Shown here: positions 54,946-64,000 of the stretch, in pieces
How the letters are laid out: every line of letters begins with the position of its first letter
Position numbering within the stretch: position 1 is the first letter of the stretch
Translations under genes and position numbers: made by a program
Assembly: GCA_937925715.1 (NCBI GenBank)
Contig: CALAMG010000017.1
Location: forward strand, 62,001-126,000
Source: an uncultured Collinsella sp.
GTDB taxonomy: Bacteria; Actinomycetota; Coriobacteriia; Coriobacteriales; Coriobacteriaceae
Length of the DNA: 64,000 nucleotides
Direction: 5' to 3'
The notes under the pieces: generated by a model
Seen by the model: the letters and a program-made list of their open reading frames with translations, nothing else
Told to the model about the DNA's origin: nothing
Databases searched by the model: none

Positions 54946-56034
54946 CTAGTCTAGGCGGACTGGATCGTGGGGGTAGGCGTTGAGAATCTCGACGCTGGAC
55001 TCGGTGACCAGGGCCAAGTCCTCGATGCGGACTCCGGTGCGGCCGGGGAGGTAGATGCCCGGTTCGATGGAGAACGTCATGCCCGGTTCAACGACCTGCT
55101 CGTTGACGAGCGAGACGTCGCCTGGCTCGTGGTCCTGCAGGCCGATCGAGTGGCCCAGGCGATGCGTAAAGTACTTGCCGTAGCCAGCGTCCTCAATCAC
55201 GTCGCGCGCGGCACGGTCTAGGTCACACATGCGCACGCCCGGTGCGATGAGCGCCTCGGTGGCCTCGTTGGCACGGCGCACGATGTCGTAGATGCGTGCG
55301 GTCTCCGCGTCCGGCTCGCCCCAAAAGAACGTGCGCGTCATGTCCGAGCAGTAGTTGCGATGGCGTCCGCCAATGTCGAACAGCACCACGTCGCCACGCT
55401 TGAGTACCGTGTCGTCGGGCTCGTGGTGCGGGTCGCCGGCGTTGGCGCCAAAGCTCACGATGGGCGGAAAGCTAAAGCCCTCGCAGCCGTGCTTGCGATA
55501 CAAGCCGAGCATCTGGTCGGCAATTTCGCGCTCCGTCACGCCCTCGTGGACGAGCTTGATGGCGTCGGCCATCACGGCGTCGTTGGCGGCAGAGGACGCG
55601 CGCATAAGCTCCTGCTCGGCGGCATCCTTGTGGGCGCGTGCGGCGGTGACGGCAAAGTCGCCTAGGAAGAACTCGCTCGCGGCGTGACGCTCCATGAGGG
55701 GCACCAAAAAGCCGGAACGCATGACGGTGTCGATGCCGAGCGGTTTGGTCGAATCGACCTCGCGAACGATGGCGTCGGCCACGACGTCGGTGTCAGTGTG
55801 ATAGGCGACGCGGGCATTGTCGTACTCTGGCAGCTGGTGCAGGGCGTTGACTAGGATCACCGGCTCGGCACCGCGCGCGAGCAGCACGCCGCAAAAACGC
55901 TCGAACATATCGGCATAAAAGCCGGTCAGGTAATAGATCGACCACGGGTCGTTTACGAGCAGCTGTGCGCCGGGGTGCTGAGCCTCGAGCGCATCGAGCA
56001 CGCGCGCCACACGCTGGTCATCGACATGTGCCAT
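54946..56034 (-). CDS. M24-family Xaa-Pro-type peptidase
   Basis: A 362-residue pita-bread metallopeptidase, the size of small aminopeptidase P/prolidase relatives. Five metal ligands are visible: Asp in VLFDIGG near 219, Asp in CSDMTRTF near 230, His in THRLGHSIGLQDHE near 291, Glu in FSIEPGIYLPG near 324 and Glu in GVRIEDLALV near 338. N-terminal creatinase-like domain (about 1-130). It probably cleaves N-terminal residues before proline in dipeptides or oligopeptides in the cytoplasm. It is a single gene flanked on both sides by the same pair of hairpin repeats (families 5 and 2). Confidence 0.88.
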   Translation of the reverse strand: MAHVDDQRVARVLDALEAQHPGAQLLVNDPWSIYYLTGFYADMFERFCGVLLARGAEPVILVNALHQLPEYDNARVAYHTDTDVVADAIVREVDSTKPLGIDTVMRSGFLVPLMERHAASEFFLGDFAVTAARAHKDAAEQELMRASSAANDAVMADAIKLVHEGVTEREIADQMLGLYRKHGCEGFSFPPIVSFGANAGDPHHEPDDTVLKRGDVVLFDIGGRHRNYCSDMTRTFFWGEPDAETARIYDIVRRANEATEALIAPGVRMCDLDRAARDVIEDAGYGKYFTHRLGHSIGLQDHEPGDVSLVNEQVVEPGMTFSIEPGIYLPGRTGVRIEDLALVTESSVEILNAYPHDPVRLD

Positions 56035-56176
56035 ACATCGTCCTTTCGCTAGGGTGCCACCATGGTATCCCCAATGCCAGGGTAGTCAATTTGCGACGGG
56101 GCTATTTTAGCTGCGTCCAACATGCAGAATGATCGGGCAAAAGTAGTCATAAGAGGGCCGTTCCAAATGGGCTGGT

Positions 56177-56334
56177 TTCAAAAGTATGGTGGATTACGGG
56201 GCTGGACCTGTATTACTTGACCATGAGAAGAATCGCGAAATTAAAACCGCAGGTAGATGGCTTATCAAAAATCGAAAATTGCCGGTATGGATGGGGGTCT
56301 CCGAATCAGCCCCGTAATCCGGCATAGTTTTGAA
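56177..56334 (+). repeat. Large hairpin repeat family 5, copy 2
   Basis: 28-bp arms with three mismatches (56177-56204, 56307-56334), entirely different in sequence from the arms of copy 1. The core at 56235-56263 is the same as in copy 1. The 56035-56501 gap holds this element and the next, and no gene. Confidence 0.8.
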
Positions 56335-56376
56335 ATGGCACTAAAGTAGGAATAAGCTAAATACCAGTCCCAAGGC

Positions 56377-56443
56377 AAGTTGCGGTGGAATAGTTCCTGG
56401 ATGCCGGGGTTTGGCGGAAATCAGGAACTATTTCACCGCAATT
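56377..56443. repeat. Hairpin repeat family 2, copy 5
   Basis: Inverted repeat starting AAGTTGCGGTGGAATAG and ending in CACCGCAATTG, 43 bases after the family-5 element. Confidence 0.8.
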
Positions 56444-56501
56444 GAGGAGGGGCGGGGTGGATGGCGGGGTAGCTAAAAGAGGCCCGTCCTAAATTAGCAA
56501 C

Positions 56502-56900
56502 TTAGGCTAGGTCGATGTCCATGCTGGCGATGAGGTCGATGCCCGTGTTGAGGAGGTTGGGGAGCACGACGTCGCCCATGCGGATGGGGGCTTTGACCTC
56601 TAGGCCGCGGATGAGGTCCATCGCCTGGGCGTGGAGTTCAAGCGGGATGGCTTCGGCGGTGCGTACGGGGAGCAGAGCTTCGTCGCCGCCGGAGACGGCC
56701 ACGGTCGTCGTTAGCACGCGCATGGGGCAGGTGAGCTCCTGATGTGCGAACTTATCACCGCGCGGGCATCTGTTGCCGGTCACGGAGCGCACCTCTGCCA
56801 CGGCGCCGTCTGCGTCACGCTCCACCTCCACGGTCAGGAGGCACTCGGATGGGCGGATGGTGCAGTTGAACTTGAGCGTTTCGATCACGTTATCGCTCAT
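56502..56900 (-). CDS. DUF1667 small protein of the glycerol-3-phosphate dehydrogenase operon
   Basis: A 132-residue protein with Cys residues in KFNCTIRPSECLL, GNRCPRG and LTCPMRV, a pattern for a bound metal or iron-sulfur site. DUF1667 genes regularly follow a GlpA-like and an FAD oxidoreductase gene in anaerobes, as here, and probably form the third subunit of that enzyme. It starts 3 bases after the upstream stop. Exact role not established. Confidence 0.8.
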   Translation of the reverse strand: MSDNVIETLKFNCTIRPSECLLTVEVERDADGAVAEVRSVTGNRCPRGDKFAHQELTCPMRVLTTTVAVSGGDEALLPVRTAEAIPLELHAQAMDLIRGLEVKAPIRMGDVVLPNLLNTGIDLIASMDIDLA

Positions 56901-56903
56901 AGT

Positions 56904-58259
56904 TTATGCCTCCTCGACGGGGTCGACGGATAGGACAATCTCGCTGGCACCCAGGTCGAGTGTGCGCTGAATCACCTTTGCCGGTAGCGGGAAGCTTTCC
57001 ATGACGCTCGGTTTAAACGCGCGGATCTTACCTGCGAGCAGTTCTTCGCCTTCGGCCAAGATCCTCACGCGGGCGGCATCGACCGGCCGGCGCACGCGGA
57101 AGTTGAGCTTGGTGAGCGCCACAGCCGTAATGCGTCCCGGCAGCGCGTAGCCCGCGATGCCGGCAGGGGAGACCGTGAGCTCGCAGCCCGTGCTCTCAGC
57201 GCTCGCCCCGGCGTCGACGTTCAACGCCCATGCCGCTGCAGCCGCGCCGGCACGCTCGGACTCGGTCGTCACGTTGTCGGCCAGATCGTGCACGTGCAGC
57301 GCGTTGCCGCAGGCAAATATGCCCGGCACGCCCGTTTGCAGGCTCTGGTCCACCACGGCGCCGCGCGTGCGTGGGTCAAGCTCAACGCCCGCGCCCACCG
57401 AAAGCTCGTTCTCGGGAATCAGACCCACCGAAAGCAGCAGTGTGTCACACGGAACAATGTGCTCGGTCCCCGGAATGGGTGCCAGGTGCTCGTCGACCTG
57501 ACTCACCTCGACGGCCTCCACGCGGTCGTGTCCGATCACGCGTGTGACGGTGGTGGACAGGTGCAGCGGAATGCCAAAGTCGTCCAAGCAGTTCTTGACG
57601 TTGCGGCGCAGCCCGTTGGCGTACGGCATGAGCTCGTACACGCCCTCGACCGAAATCCCCTCGAGCGTGCAGCGACGTGCCATGATCAGCCCGATATCGC
57701 CCGAGCCCAAAATGACGGCGCGCGAGCCGGGTTTGAGGTTCTCGATATTGATGTATCGCTGCGCCAAGCCGGCCGTAAACACGCCGGCGGGACGGCTGCC
57801 GGGGATCTTGATCTCGCTGCGGGTGCGCTCACGGCAACCCGTGGCAAGGACGATCGCGCGCCCGGTGAGCTGCAGCATGCCGGCAGAGCTCATGAGCGTG
57901 ACGGTATGGACCGCGGTGTCTTCCGCAGGCTCGCCTGAATCAATTCCAATCACCATGCTGTCCAAGAACGGCGCAATGTCGGTCGCGTGCACCTGGTCGA
58001 TAAAGCGCTGCGCGTACTCGGGACCGGTGAGCTCCTGCTTAAAGTGAGACAAGCCAAAGCCGGGGTGGATGCACTGGCGGAGGATGCCGCCCAGGTGCTG
58101 CTCGCGCTCCACGATGGCCACGCGTGCGCCTGCCTTATGCGCGGCCAGCGCGGCCGCCATGCCGGCAGGTCCGCCGCCGATAACGACCACGTCGAAGGTA
58201 TGCGTTTGTACGGCTTCCACGACGCCGCAATCAATCGCACTCGATTTGAATTCCGCCAT
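56904..58259 (-). CDS. FAD/NAD-dependent oxidoreductase (GlpB-like partner)
   Basis: A 451-residue flavoprotein of the pyridine-nucleotide disulfide reductase fold. FAD motif VVIGGGPAGMAAALAAHKAG near 26, NAD motif ILGSGDIGLIMARR near 187 and a second FAD motif (GIFACGNALHVHDLADNV near 320). No redox-active CxxxxC disulfide is seen at the usual place (REQHLGGILRQCIHPG instead). It lies 1 base after the GlpA-like gene and is presumably the electron-transfer partner of that dehydrogenase. Confidence 0.85.
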   Translation of the reverse strand: MAEFKSSAIDCGVVEAVQTHTFDVVVIGGGPAGMAAALAAHKAGARVAIVEREQHLGGILRQCIHPGFGLSHFKQELTGPEYAQRFIDQVHATDIAPFLDSMVIGIDSGEPAEDTAVHTVTLMSSAGMLQLTGRAIVLATGCRERTRSEIKIPGSRPAGVFTAGLAQRYINIENLKPGSRAVILGSGDIGLIMARRCTLEGISVEGVYELMPYANGLRRNVKNCLDDFGIPLHLSTTVTRVIGHDRVEAVEVSQVDEHLAPIPGTEHIVPCDTLLLSVGLIPENELSVGAGVELDPRTRGAVVDQSLQTGVPGIFACGNALHVHDLADNVTTESERAGAAAAAWALNVDAGASAESTGCELTVSPAGIAGYALPGRITAVALTKLNFRVRRPVDAARVRILAEGEELLAGKIRAFKPSVMESFPLPAKVIQRTLDLGASEIVLSVDPVEEA

Positions 58260-58260
58260 C

Positions 58261-59718
58261 CTAGCGCACCCCCTTCAAAGGGCCCTCTACCAGCCAGGAG
58301 CCGGCGTCCTCCAGTAATACCTCGCCGGGATCGCAGCCCAACTCGCGCGCCAGGATCGCCACCACACGGCTCTGGCAAAAGCCGCTTTGGCACCGACCCA
58401 TGCCGGCACGACAGCGGCGCTTGACGCCCTCGACCGAAACCGCGCCCGGCTGGCGCCGAATCGCTGCCACGATCTCGGCCTCGGGCACCGTCTCGCAGCG
58501 GCAGACAATCTGTCCCCACGCGGGATCGGACTCGATCAGCTCCTCCTTGCGCGCCAGCGATGCGCGGTCAAAATCGTCCGGCGCGCGGCGAATTGGGTTC
58601 CAGTCCGTTCGCTCGTGCATCTCCACGCCCGACTCACGCATCACAAGCTCCATGCGCTCGGCAATGGCCGGCGCGCTTGCCACACCCGGCGACTGAATGC
58701 CCGACGCCTGGAAAAGCCCCGGCACCACGGCCGACTGTCCAATAAAGAAGTCGTTCGTTCTCTGAATGACCGGACGCCCGCCGGCAAATGCGCGCACCAC
58801 GCGGCGCGTATCCAGATCGGGCACCAGCTTGCGCGCGCCGGTCAGCAGCGCATTCACATCGCTCGCATAGGTCTGCGTATCGCCCGGCTCGCGCACGGCG
58901 GCCGTGGCGGTGATCACGGTGTTGCCATGCACGGTGCCCGTCACGATAACGCCCTTCGACACCGGAGTCGGCACGGGGTAGAGCGGCATGAGCGTGCGCG
59001 GTTCCTTGTCTAGCACCACGATGTTGCCCTGACGCCAGACCATCTGGAACTCCTCGGCGCCCGCCATATGTGAGATGTCGGCGGCGCCGTTGCCCGCGGC
59101 GTTGATCAGGTAGCGGCAGCGCACGTTGCCAGCGGGAGTCGCCAGCGTAAAGTGTGCGGCTCCGTCATCCGAGCCCGCAACTTCAATTGCCTCCACTGGC
59201 GCAGACCGAATAAATGTCACGCCGTTGGCGACCGCGTTCTCCAAAGCGGCTATGGCCACTTCAAACGGGTCAACGTAACCGGTCGAAGGGCACCACAACG
59301 CGCACGTCGCCTTAGCACTTGCGCGCGGTTCCAGCTCGTGGATGCGCTCGGGGCCGATAATCGCCAGCTCGGGCACGCCGTTCGCCAGGCCGTTGCTGCG
59401 TAGCTTTTCCAGGTGCGCACGGTCTTCGTCGTTAAATCCCAGCACCATCGACCCGGTACGGCAGAACAGAAAACCCAGCTCCTGCGCCCACGTACCGTAC
59501 AACTCGCAGCCATGGGCGTTGACCTGCGCTTTTACCGTGCCCGGCGCCGGATCGTAGCCGGCATGCACCAGGCCGCCGTTGGCCTTCGACGCGCCCAGCG
59601 CAATATCGTTAGCCGCCTCGACCACGCAAATGGAAAGGTTAAATCTCGCGAGCTGTCGCGCGATAGCGCATCCGGTGATGCCCGCGCCGACAATCGCGAT
59701 ATCAAACGTTTCTGTCAC
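58261..59718 (-). CDS. GlpA-like glycerol-3-phosphate dehydrogenase with BFD-type [2Fe-2S] domain
   Basis: A 485-residue FAD protein (DAO fold). FAD motif AIVGAGITGCAIARQL at the N-terminus; C-terminal Cys set IVCRCETVPEAE, CRAGMGRCQSGFC typical of the BFD-like domain of anaerobic GlpA. It oxidises glycerol 3-phosphate (or a related 2-hydroxy compound) and passes electrons to its partner. The GTG at 59718 is supported by GGGAGG 5 bases upstream. First gene of a three-gene operon; glpK is not within the window. Confidence 0.85.
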   Translation of the reverse strand: MTETFDIAIVGAGITGCAIARQLARFNLSICVVEAANDIALGASKANGGLVHAGYDPAPGTVKAQVNAHGCELYGTWAQELGFLFCRTGSMVLGFNDEDRAHLEKLRSNGLANGVPELAIIGPERIHELEPRASAKATCALWCPSTGYVDPFEVAIAALENAVANGVTFIRSAPVEAIEVAGSDDGAAHFTLATPAGNVRCRYLINAAGNGAADISHMAGAEEFQMVWRQGNIVVLDKEPRTLMPLYPVPTPVSKGVIVTGTVHGNTVITATAAVREPGDTQTYASDVNALLTGARKLVPDLDTRRVVRAFAGGRPVIQRTNDFFIGQSAVVPGLFQASGIQSPGVASAPAIAERMELVMRESGVEMHERTDWNPIRRAPDDFDRASLARKEELIESDPAWGQIVCRCETVPEAEIVAAIRRQPGAVSVEGVKRRCRAGMGRCQSGFCQSRVVAILARELGCDPGEVLLEDAGSWLVEGPLKGVR

Positions 59719-59886
59719 AGTGCCTCCCAGACGAGTTGACAGGCCGTCAATAAGACTATCCTACGGTCTACACATCCCCAGCGCGGCGGCAATGCGGCGA
59801 ACAGCCCCGCAACACCCGCCAACGGCAGACGAGGGGAGACCCGGCACGGATGTCGACCTCGTTTGCCGACAACTGCGGCAACCGTT

Positions 59887-59945
59887 CGTCTCGATCTGTA
59901 ACAGTTAGACGAGGATTTTGGTTCCAGATGTCACAGATTGAGACG
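59887..59945. repeat. Hairpin repeat family 6, copy 1
   Basis: CGTCTCGATCTGTAACA (59887-59903) pairs with TGTCACAGATTGAGACG (59929-59945), with two G-T pairs. Lies in the 59719-60124 gap, which has no gene. Confidence 0.7.
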
Positions 59946-59967
59946 TTAGTCTGGCGGGTCCTCCGTT

Positions 59968-60026
59968 TGTCTCGATCTGTAACATCTAGACCTGAATTTG
60001 CTGAGTACCTGTTACAGATTGAGATG
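59968..60026. repeat. Hairpin repeat family 6, copy 2
   Basis: TGTCTCGATCTGTAACA (59968-59984) pairs with TGTTACAGATTGAGATG (60010-60026). In tandem with copy 1; outer arms are shared while the inner sequence differs. Confidence 0.7.
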
Positions 60027-60124
60027 TTTGTGTCCGCGTCAGCCCCGCCCCTAGCCGTAGTCCCATATAAACAAACCCCGTGGTAAACTTGACCGAACTG
60101 TTAATATTTCGAAAGGTACCCGTA

Positions 60125-60556
60125 ATGTCCAAGTACATCTCCGAGCTCATGTCGCCGCAGCTTATGGGCGTCGTCTATGCCTTTGTTGGCTTTATCATCG
60201 CCCTGTATGTGCTGTCGGTCGTCTATGTGTTCATCGACGCTCGCCGCCGCGGCGCCAGCGCCTACGTGGCATGGGGCATCATCGCCCTCATCCCGTTCGT
60301 AGGCCTCATCGCCTACCTGGTCCTGCGCCCGCACTCCTACGCGTCCGACCGCGAGGAGCAGGAGCTGGACATGGCCCTGCGCGAGCGCCAACTTGCCCAG
60401 TACGGCACCTGCCCGCAGTGCGGCGCGCCCATCGAGAAGGACTTTGTCGTCTGCCCGGTGTGCGACACCCAGGTTCGCAACGTCTGCCCCAGCTGCCATC
60501 GCCCGCTCGATGCGCACTGGAAGGTCTGCCCCTACTGCCGAACTCGCATCCAGTAA
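60125..60556 (+). CDS. Membrane protein with two zinc ribbons
   Basis: A 143-residue protein, not assigned to a pathway. Residues 10-65 contain two membrane spans (VVYAFVGFIIALYVLSVVYVF and AWGIIALIPFVGLIAYLVL regions), then an Arg/Glu-rich linker, then two zinc ribbons (CPQCGAPIEK...CPVCDT; CPSCHRPLDA...CPYCRT). It resembles PLD-nuclease N-terminal-like plus zinc-ribbon proteins found widely in actinobacteria. ATG 60125 follows GAAAGG. Confidence 0.7.
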   Translation: MSKYISELMSPQLMGVVYAFVGFIIALYVLSVVYVFIDARRRGASAYVAWGIIALIPFVGLIAYLVLRPHSYASDREEQELDMALRERQLAQYGTCPQCGAPIEKDFVVCPVCDTQVRNVCPSCHRPLDAHWKVCPYCRTRIQ

Positions 60557-60652
60557 CGCATCCATCGCCGGGCCGGCCGCAAGCCACGGGCACGCCGCAA
60601 GCCACGCGCGCCCCACACCCCGCTCCACACGATGAAGCATGCGTAGAAAATC

Positions 60653-60683
60653 GCCCGCCGTGCCATTAAGGTGCGGCGGGCGC
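60653..60683 (+). terminator. GC-rich hairpin before the thrS promoter
   Basis: CGCCCGCCG pairs perfectly with CGGCGGGCG; no T tract, so termination would be inefficient or Rho-assisted. Confidence 0.4.
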
Positions 60684-60684
60684 T

Positions 60685-60712
60685 TGTATACCAAGGCAAC
60701 CTGCCTATAATG
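60685..60712 (+). promoter_or_regulatory. Promoter of thrS
   Basis: TTGTAT (60685-60690), 16-base spacer, TATAAT (60707-60712), 70 bases before the thrS start. Confidence 0.65.
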
Positions 60713-60756
60713 ATGCAAGTCAAAAACGCCGAGCGCATCGCACGCACTTGCATCAG
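60712..60756 (+). promoter_or_regulatory. Hairpin in the thrS leader
   Basis: TGATGCAAGT (60712-60721) pairs perfectly with ACTTGCATCA (60747-60756) around a 25-base loop, starting right at the expected transcription start and ending before the GAGAGGAG ribosome site. A translational or stability control element is possible. No T-box sequence is present. Confidence 0.45.
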
Positions 60757-60781
60757 GCATCCGAGAGGAGAAAACATACCC

Positions 60782-62545
<1,764 letters not shown>

Positions 62546-62567
62546 GGCAAACTTCATAACAATTAAC

Positions 62568-62603
62568 AAAGGCGACCGTTCACACAGGGCGGTCGCCTTT
62601 TTT
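62568..62603 (+). terminator. Terminator after thrS
   Basis: AAAGGCGACCG and CGGTCGCC pair around TTCACACAGGG, followed by TTTTTT. Confidence 0.88.
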
Positions 62604-62616
62604 CATGCCGAAATAA

Positions 62617-62645
62617 GAAAAACCGCTGGTTGAGCGGCTTTTTTT
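62617..62645 (+). terminator. Second tandem terminator
   Basis: AACCGCT pairs with AGCGGCT-type arm around GGTTG, flanked by A and T runs (7-8 T). It may act in both directions. Confidence 0.7.
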
Positions 62646-62648
62646 GTT

Positions 62649-62792
62649 GCACAAAAAGGTACAGGTTTTTATAGAGGGGTATGGAGATGCACCTAATGGC
62701 AGTACATTTTGCGTAATCTGGGCAAACGCTGATTAATTGCACGTATAATGTCATCTGTCGAAAGATACAAAAACCTGTACTTTTGCGACTGC
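62649..62792. repeat. Hairpin family 7: long-range inverted repeat spanning the antiterminator-gene promoter
   Basis: GTACAGGTTTTT near 62661 and AAAAACCTGTAC near 62769, with further A/T-rich flanking pairing, enclose about 100 bases. The enclosed part holds a -10-like TATAAT (62744-62749) with no good -35. One copy seen in the window. Confidence 0.5.
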
Positions 62793-62871
62793 GCCTAGCT
62801 GCGAGCGAGAAGCCTGTTCTAAACGCCCCTGCATTTGCGTGCATCGCAAAGCCAAAAGAGGGGGCGAGAAC

Positions 62872-63462
62872 ATGGAACAGACGGCACGGCGTCAGGAGCA
62901 GCTGCCAGGCGCATTTAACGGCGCCACCACCAACAGCCAGCACGGCCGCGTCCGCTGGTATCTGGTCCACACCCCCAATGGAAAAGAGCGCGAGACCTGC
63001 GAAAAGGTCCGCCGCATTATCCCGCACGACCTTATGCAGGACGCTTTTGTGATGCAAAAGGAGTTCTGGTTTAAGCGGGACGGCGCCTGGTCGCTCCAAA
63101 CCAAACCCATGTACAAGGAATATTTCTTCGTCGCCACGCACGATGCCGCCACGCTCGATAGGGCCCTGGCCCAGTTGAGCTTTGGCTGTCGCATCGCCGG
63201 TAGTAGGGAGCGGGCGTACATGCCCATGCCAGACGATGCCCAGGATTGGTACCGCAGCGTGCTGGACGACGACGGCGTGGTGCGCAGCAGCGTTGCGCGC
63301 ATAGAAGACGGCGTGCTGCACATAGAGCAGGGTCCCTTGGTGGGGCAAGAGGCCCGTGTAAAGAAGATCGACCGTCATAAACGCTGGTGTCTGGTAGACG
63401 TGGGCGAAGGCGATTCCGCTTTTAGGGAGCTGCTTGCGCTGGACGTTCCCAGTAAGACGTAA
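62872..63462 (+). CDS. NusG-paralogue antiterminator (RfaH/LoaP/UpxY type)
   Basis: A 196-residue protein. The NGN domain (about 22-125) starts RVRWYLVHTPNGKERETCEKV and includes KPMYKEYFFVATHD; a C-terminal KOW-type segment lies at about 150-175 (EQGPLVGQEARVKKIDRHKRWCLVDV). Specialised NusG paralogues of this type commonly sit at the head of capsule or exopolysaccharide operons and let RNA polymerase read through them. The next gene is a sugar transferase, which supports this. It is not the housekeeping nusG, which is usually beside secE and rplK. ATG 62872 follows GAGGGGGCGA. Confidence 0.85.
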   Translation: MEQTARRQEQLPGAFNGATTNSQHGRVRWYLVHTPNGKERETCEKVRRIIPHDLMQDAFVMQKEFWFKRDGAWSLQTKPMYKEYFFVATHDAATLDRALAQLSFGCRIAGSRERAYMPMPDDAQDWYRSVLDDDGVVRSSVARIEDGVLHIEQGPLVGQEARVKKIDRHKRWCLVDVGEGDSAFRELLALDVPSKT

Positions 63463-63509
63463 GGGAGACGTTGTACCAGCGATTTATTTGGTTTTTTGGA
63501 TTCATAGAT

Positions 63510-63535
63510 GGGGGGGGGTTCCTGGGGACAGGAAC
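63510..63535 (+). repeat. Nine-G tract followed by a short GGGGACAGG hairpin
   Basis: Nine consecutive G (63510-63518), whose last G begins a 7-bp perfect hairpin GTTCCTG-GGGA-CAGGAAC (63518-63535). It lies 49 bases before the sugar transferase start, after the antiterminator gene. Confidence 0.75.
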
Positions 63536-63583
63536 GTGAGTTTTATTGTGGCTGCTAAGGAAATGACAGAGAGGTGTACATCA

Positions 63584-64000
63584 ATGGGGGATGCACTGGC
63601 TTTCGATCGGATAAAGCCGAGCGGTACGCTTGGCTATCGTTTTGTTAAGAGGCTGTTTGACCTTGTGTTCAGTCTTTTGATGAGTGTTCTACTGCTTATT
63701 CCTATTGCTGTTGTGTGTGCACTCATTAGCCTTGAATCGCCCGGCAGTCCTATGTATGCGCAAGAGCGTGTTGGTAAGGGCGGAAAGACAATCAGGATTT
63801 TTAAGCTTCGCAGCATGGTCGCCGATGCTGGCAACGTGCAGAAGTATCTGAGCCCTGAGCAGCTGCATCAGTGGGAAGTCGAGCGCAAGGTCGACGATGA
63901 CCCCCGCATTACCAAGGTTGGTCTATTCATTCGCAAATGCTCTATCGACGAGATGCCTCAGTTTCTCAATGTGCTAAACGGCGACCTTTCTGTTATTGGG
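63584..64000 (+). CDS. Undecaprenyl-phosphate sugar-phosphate transferase (3' end missing)
   Basis: 139 codons to the window edge. After a short N-terminus there is a membrane segment (LVFSLLMSVLLLIPIAVVCALI), then PMYAQERVGKGGKTIRIFKLRSM, a run of charged residues, DDDPRITKVGLFIRKCSIDEMPQF and NVLNGDLSVIG, all hallmarks of the bacterial sugar transferase (WbaP/CpsE/PglC) catalytic domain. It lacks the long multi-span N-terminus of WbaP, so it is the short form. It starts a polysaccharide repeat unit by moving a sugar-1-phosphate to the lipid carrier. ATG 63584 follows AGAGAGG. Confidence 0.9.
   Translation, partial: MGDALAFDRIKPSGTLGYRFVKRLFDLVFSLLMSVLLLIPIAVVCALISLESPGSPMYAQERVGKGGKTIRIFKLRSMVADAGNVQKYLSPEQLHQWEVERKVDDDPRITKVGLFIRKCSIDEMPQFLNVLNGDLSVIG

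Overview
The window reads as a chromosomal segment of a high-GC, anaerobic, gut-type actinobacterium of the Coriobacteriia, most likely Collinsella or a close relative. This is inferred from protein character, base composition, the formate hydrogenlyase of the hydrogenase-4 (group 4a) type and the selenocysteine/molybdenum gene content; no database search was possible. Genes are dense and mostly on the + strand. The - strand carries a truncated ClC channel gene at the left edge, a defence-like gene plus toxin-antitoxin pair (15.5-17.6 kb), and a block with an X-Pro-type peptidase and a glycerol-3-phosphate-dehydrogenase-like trio (54.9-59.7 kb).

Layout. 1-786: ClC channel (partial). 997-6422: molybdenum supply (moeA, mog, modA, modB with a large extra N-terminal domain, modC). 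6423-13598: a long structured leader, then two paralogous HgdB/double-cubane-like reductases, their ATP-driven activator, selD with an in-frame Sec UGA, yedF, a DUF3343 Se/S-carrier-like protein and a class V cysteine desulfurase. 13675-15281: brnQ, then tRNA-Pro and tRNA-Gly. 18009-33424: a formate-to-hydrogen island: hydN, fdhF (Sec), hyfA-hyfI, hycH, hycI, focA. 33546-39294: a cytoplasmic molybdopterin oxidoreductase, selA, selB, selC (tRNA-Sec). 39450-46157: mobA, a second DUF3343 protein with a Cys-rich N-terminus, gdhA, and a two-gene xanthine-dehydrogenase-type molybdenum hydroxylase. 46298-54620: tRNA-Leu, tig-clpP-clpX, valS, folC. 60125-64000: a zinc-ribbon membrane protein, thrS, a NusG-paralogue antiterminator and the first gene of a surface polysaccharide locus (runs off the window).

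How it fits together. ModABC imports molybdate; MoeA, Mog and MobA build the molybdenum cofactor; SelD, SelA, SelB and tRNA-Sec insert selenocysteine into FdhF and into SelD itself; FdhF, HydN and the Hyf membrane complex oxidise formate and evolve H2; FocA moves formate; HycI and HycH mature the hydrogenase large subunit. All four core Sec genes and two Sec-encoding genes lie within about 30 kb. The least explained part is the 6.4-13.6 kb operon, where an ATP-driven low-potential iron-sulfur reductase pair sits directly in front of selenium-handling genes behind an elaborate leader.

A second theme is intergenic: at least seven families of long hairpin elements occur between genes, most in two to five copies. 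Within a family a short core is conserved while the arm sequence differs between copies yet stays complementary. Two copies flank valS in inverted orientation, two composite copies flank the peptidase gene as direct repeats, and two lie between genes of the reductase operon.
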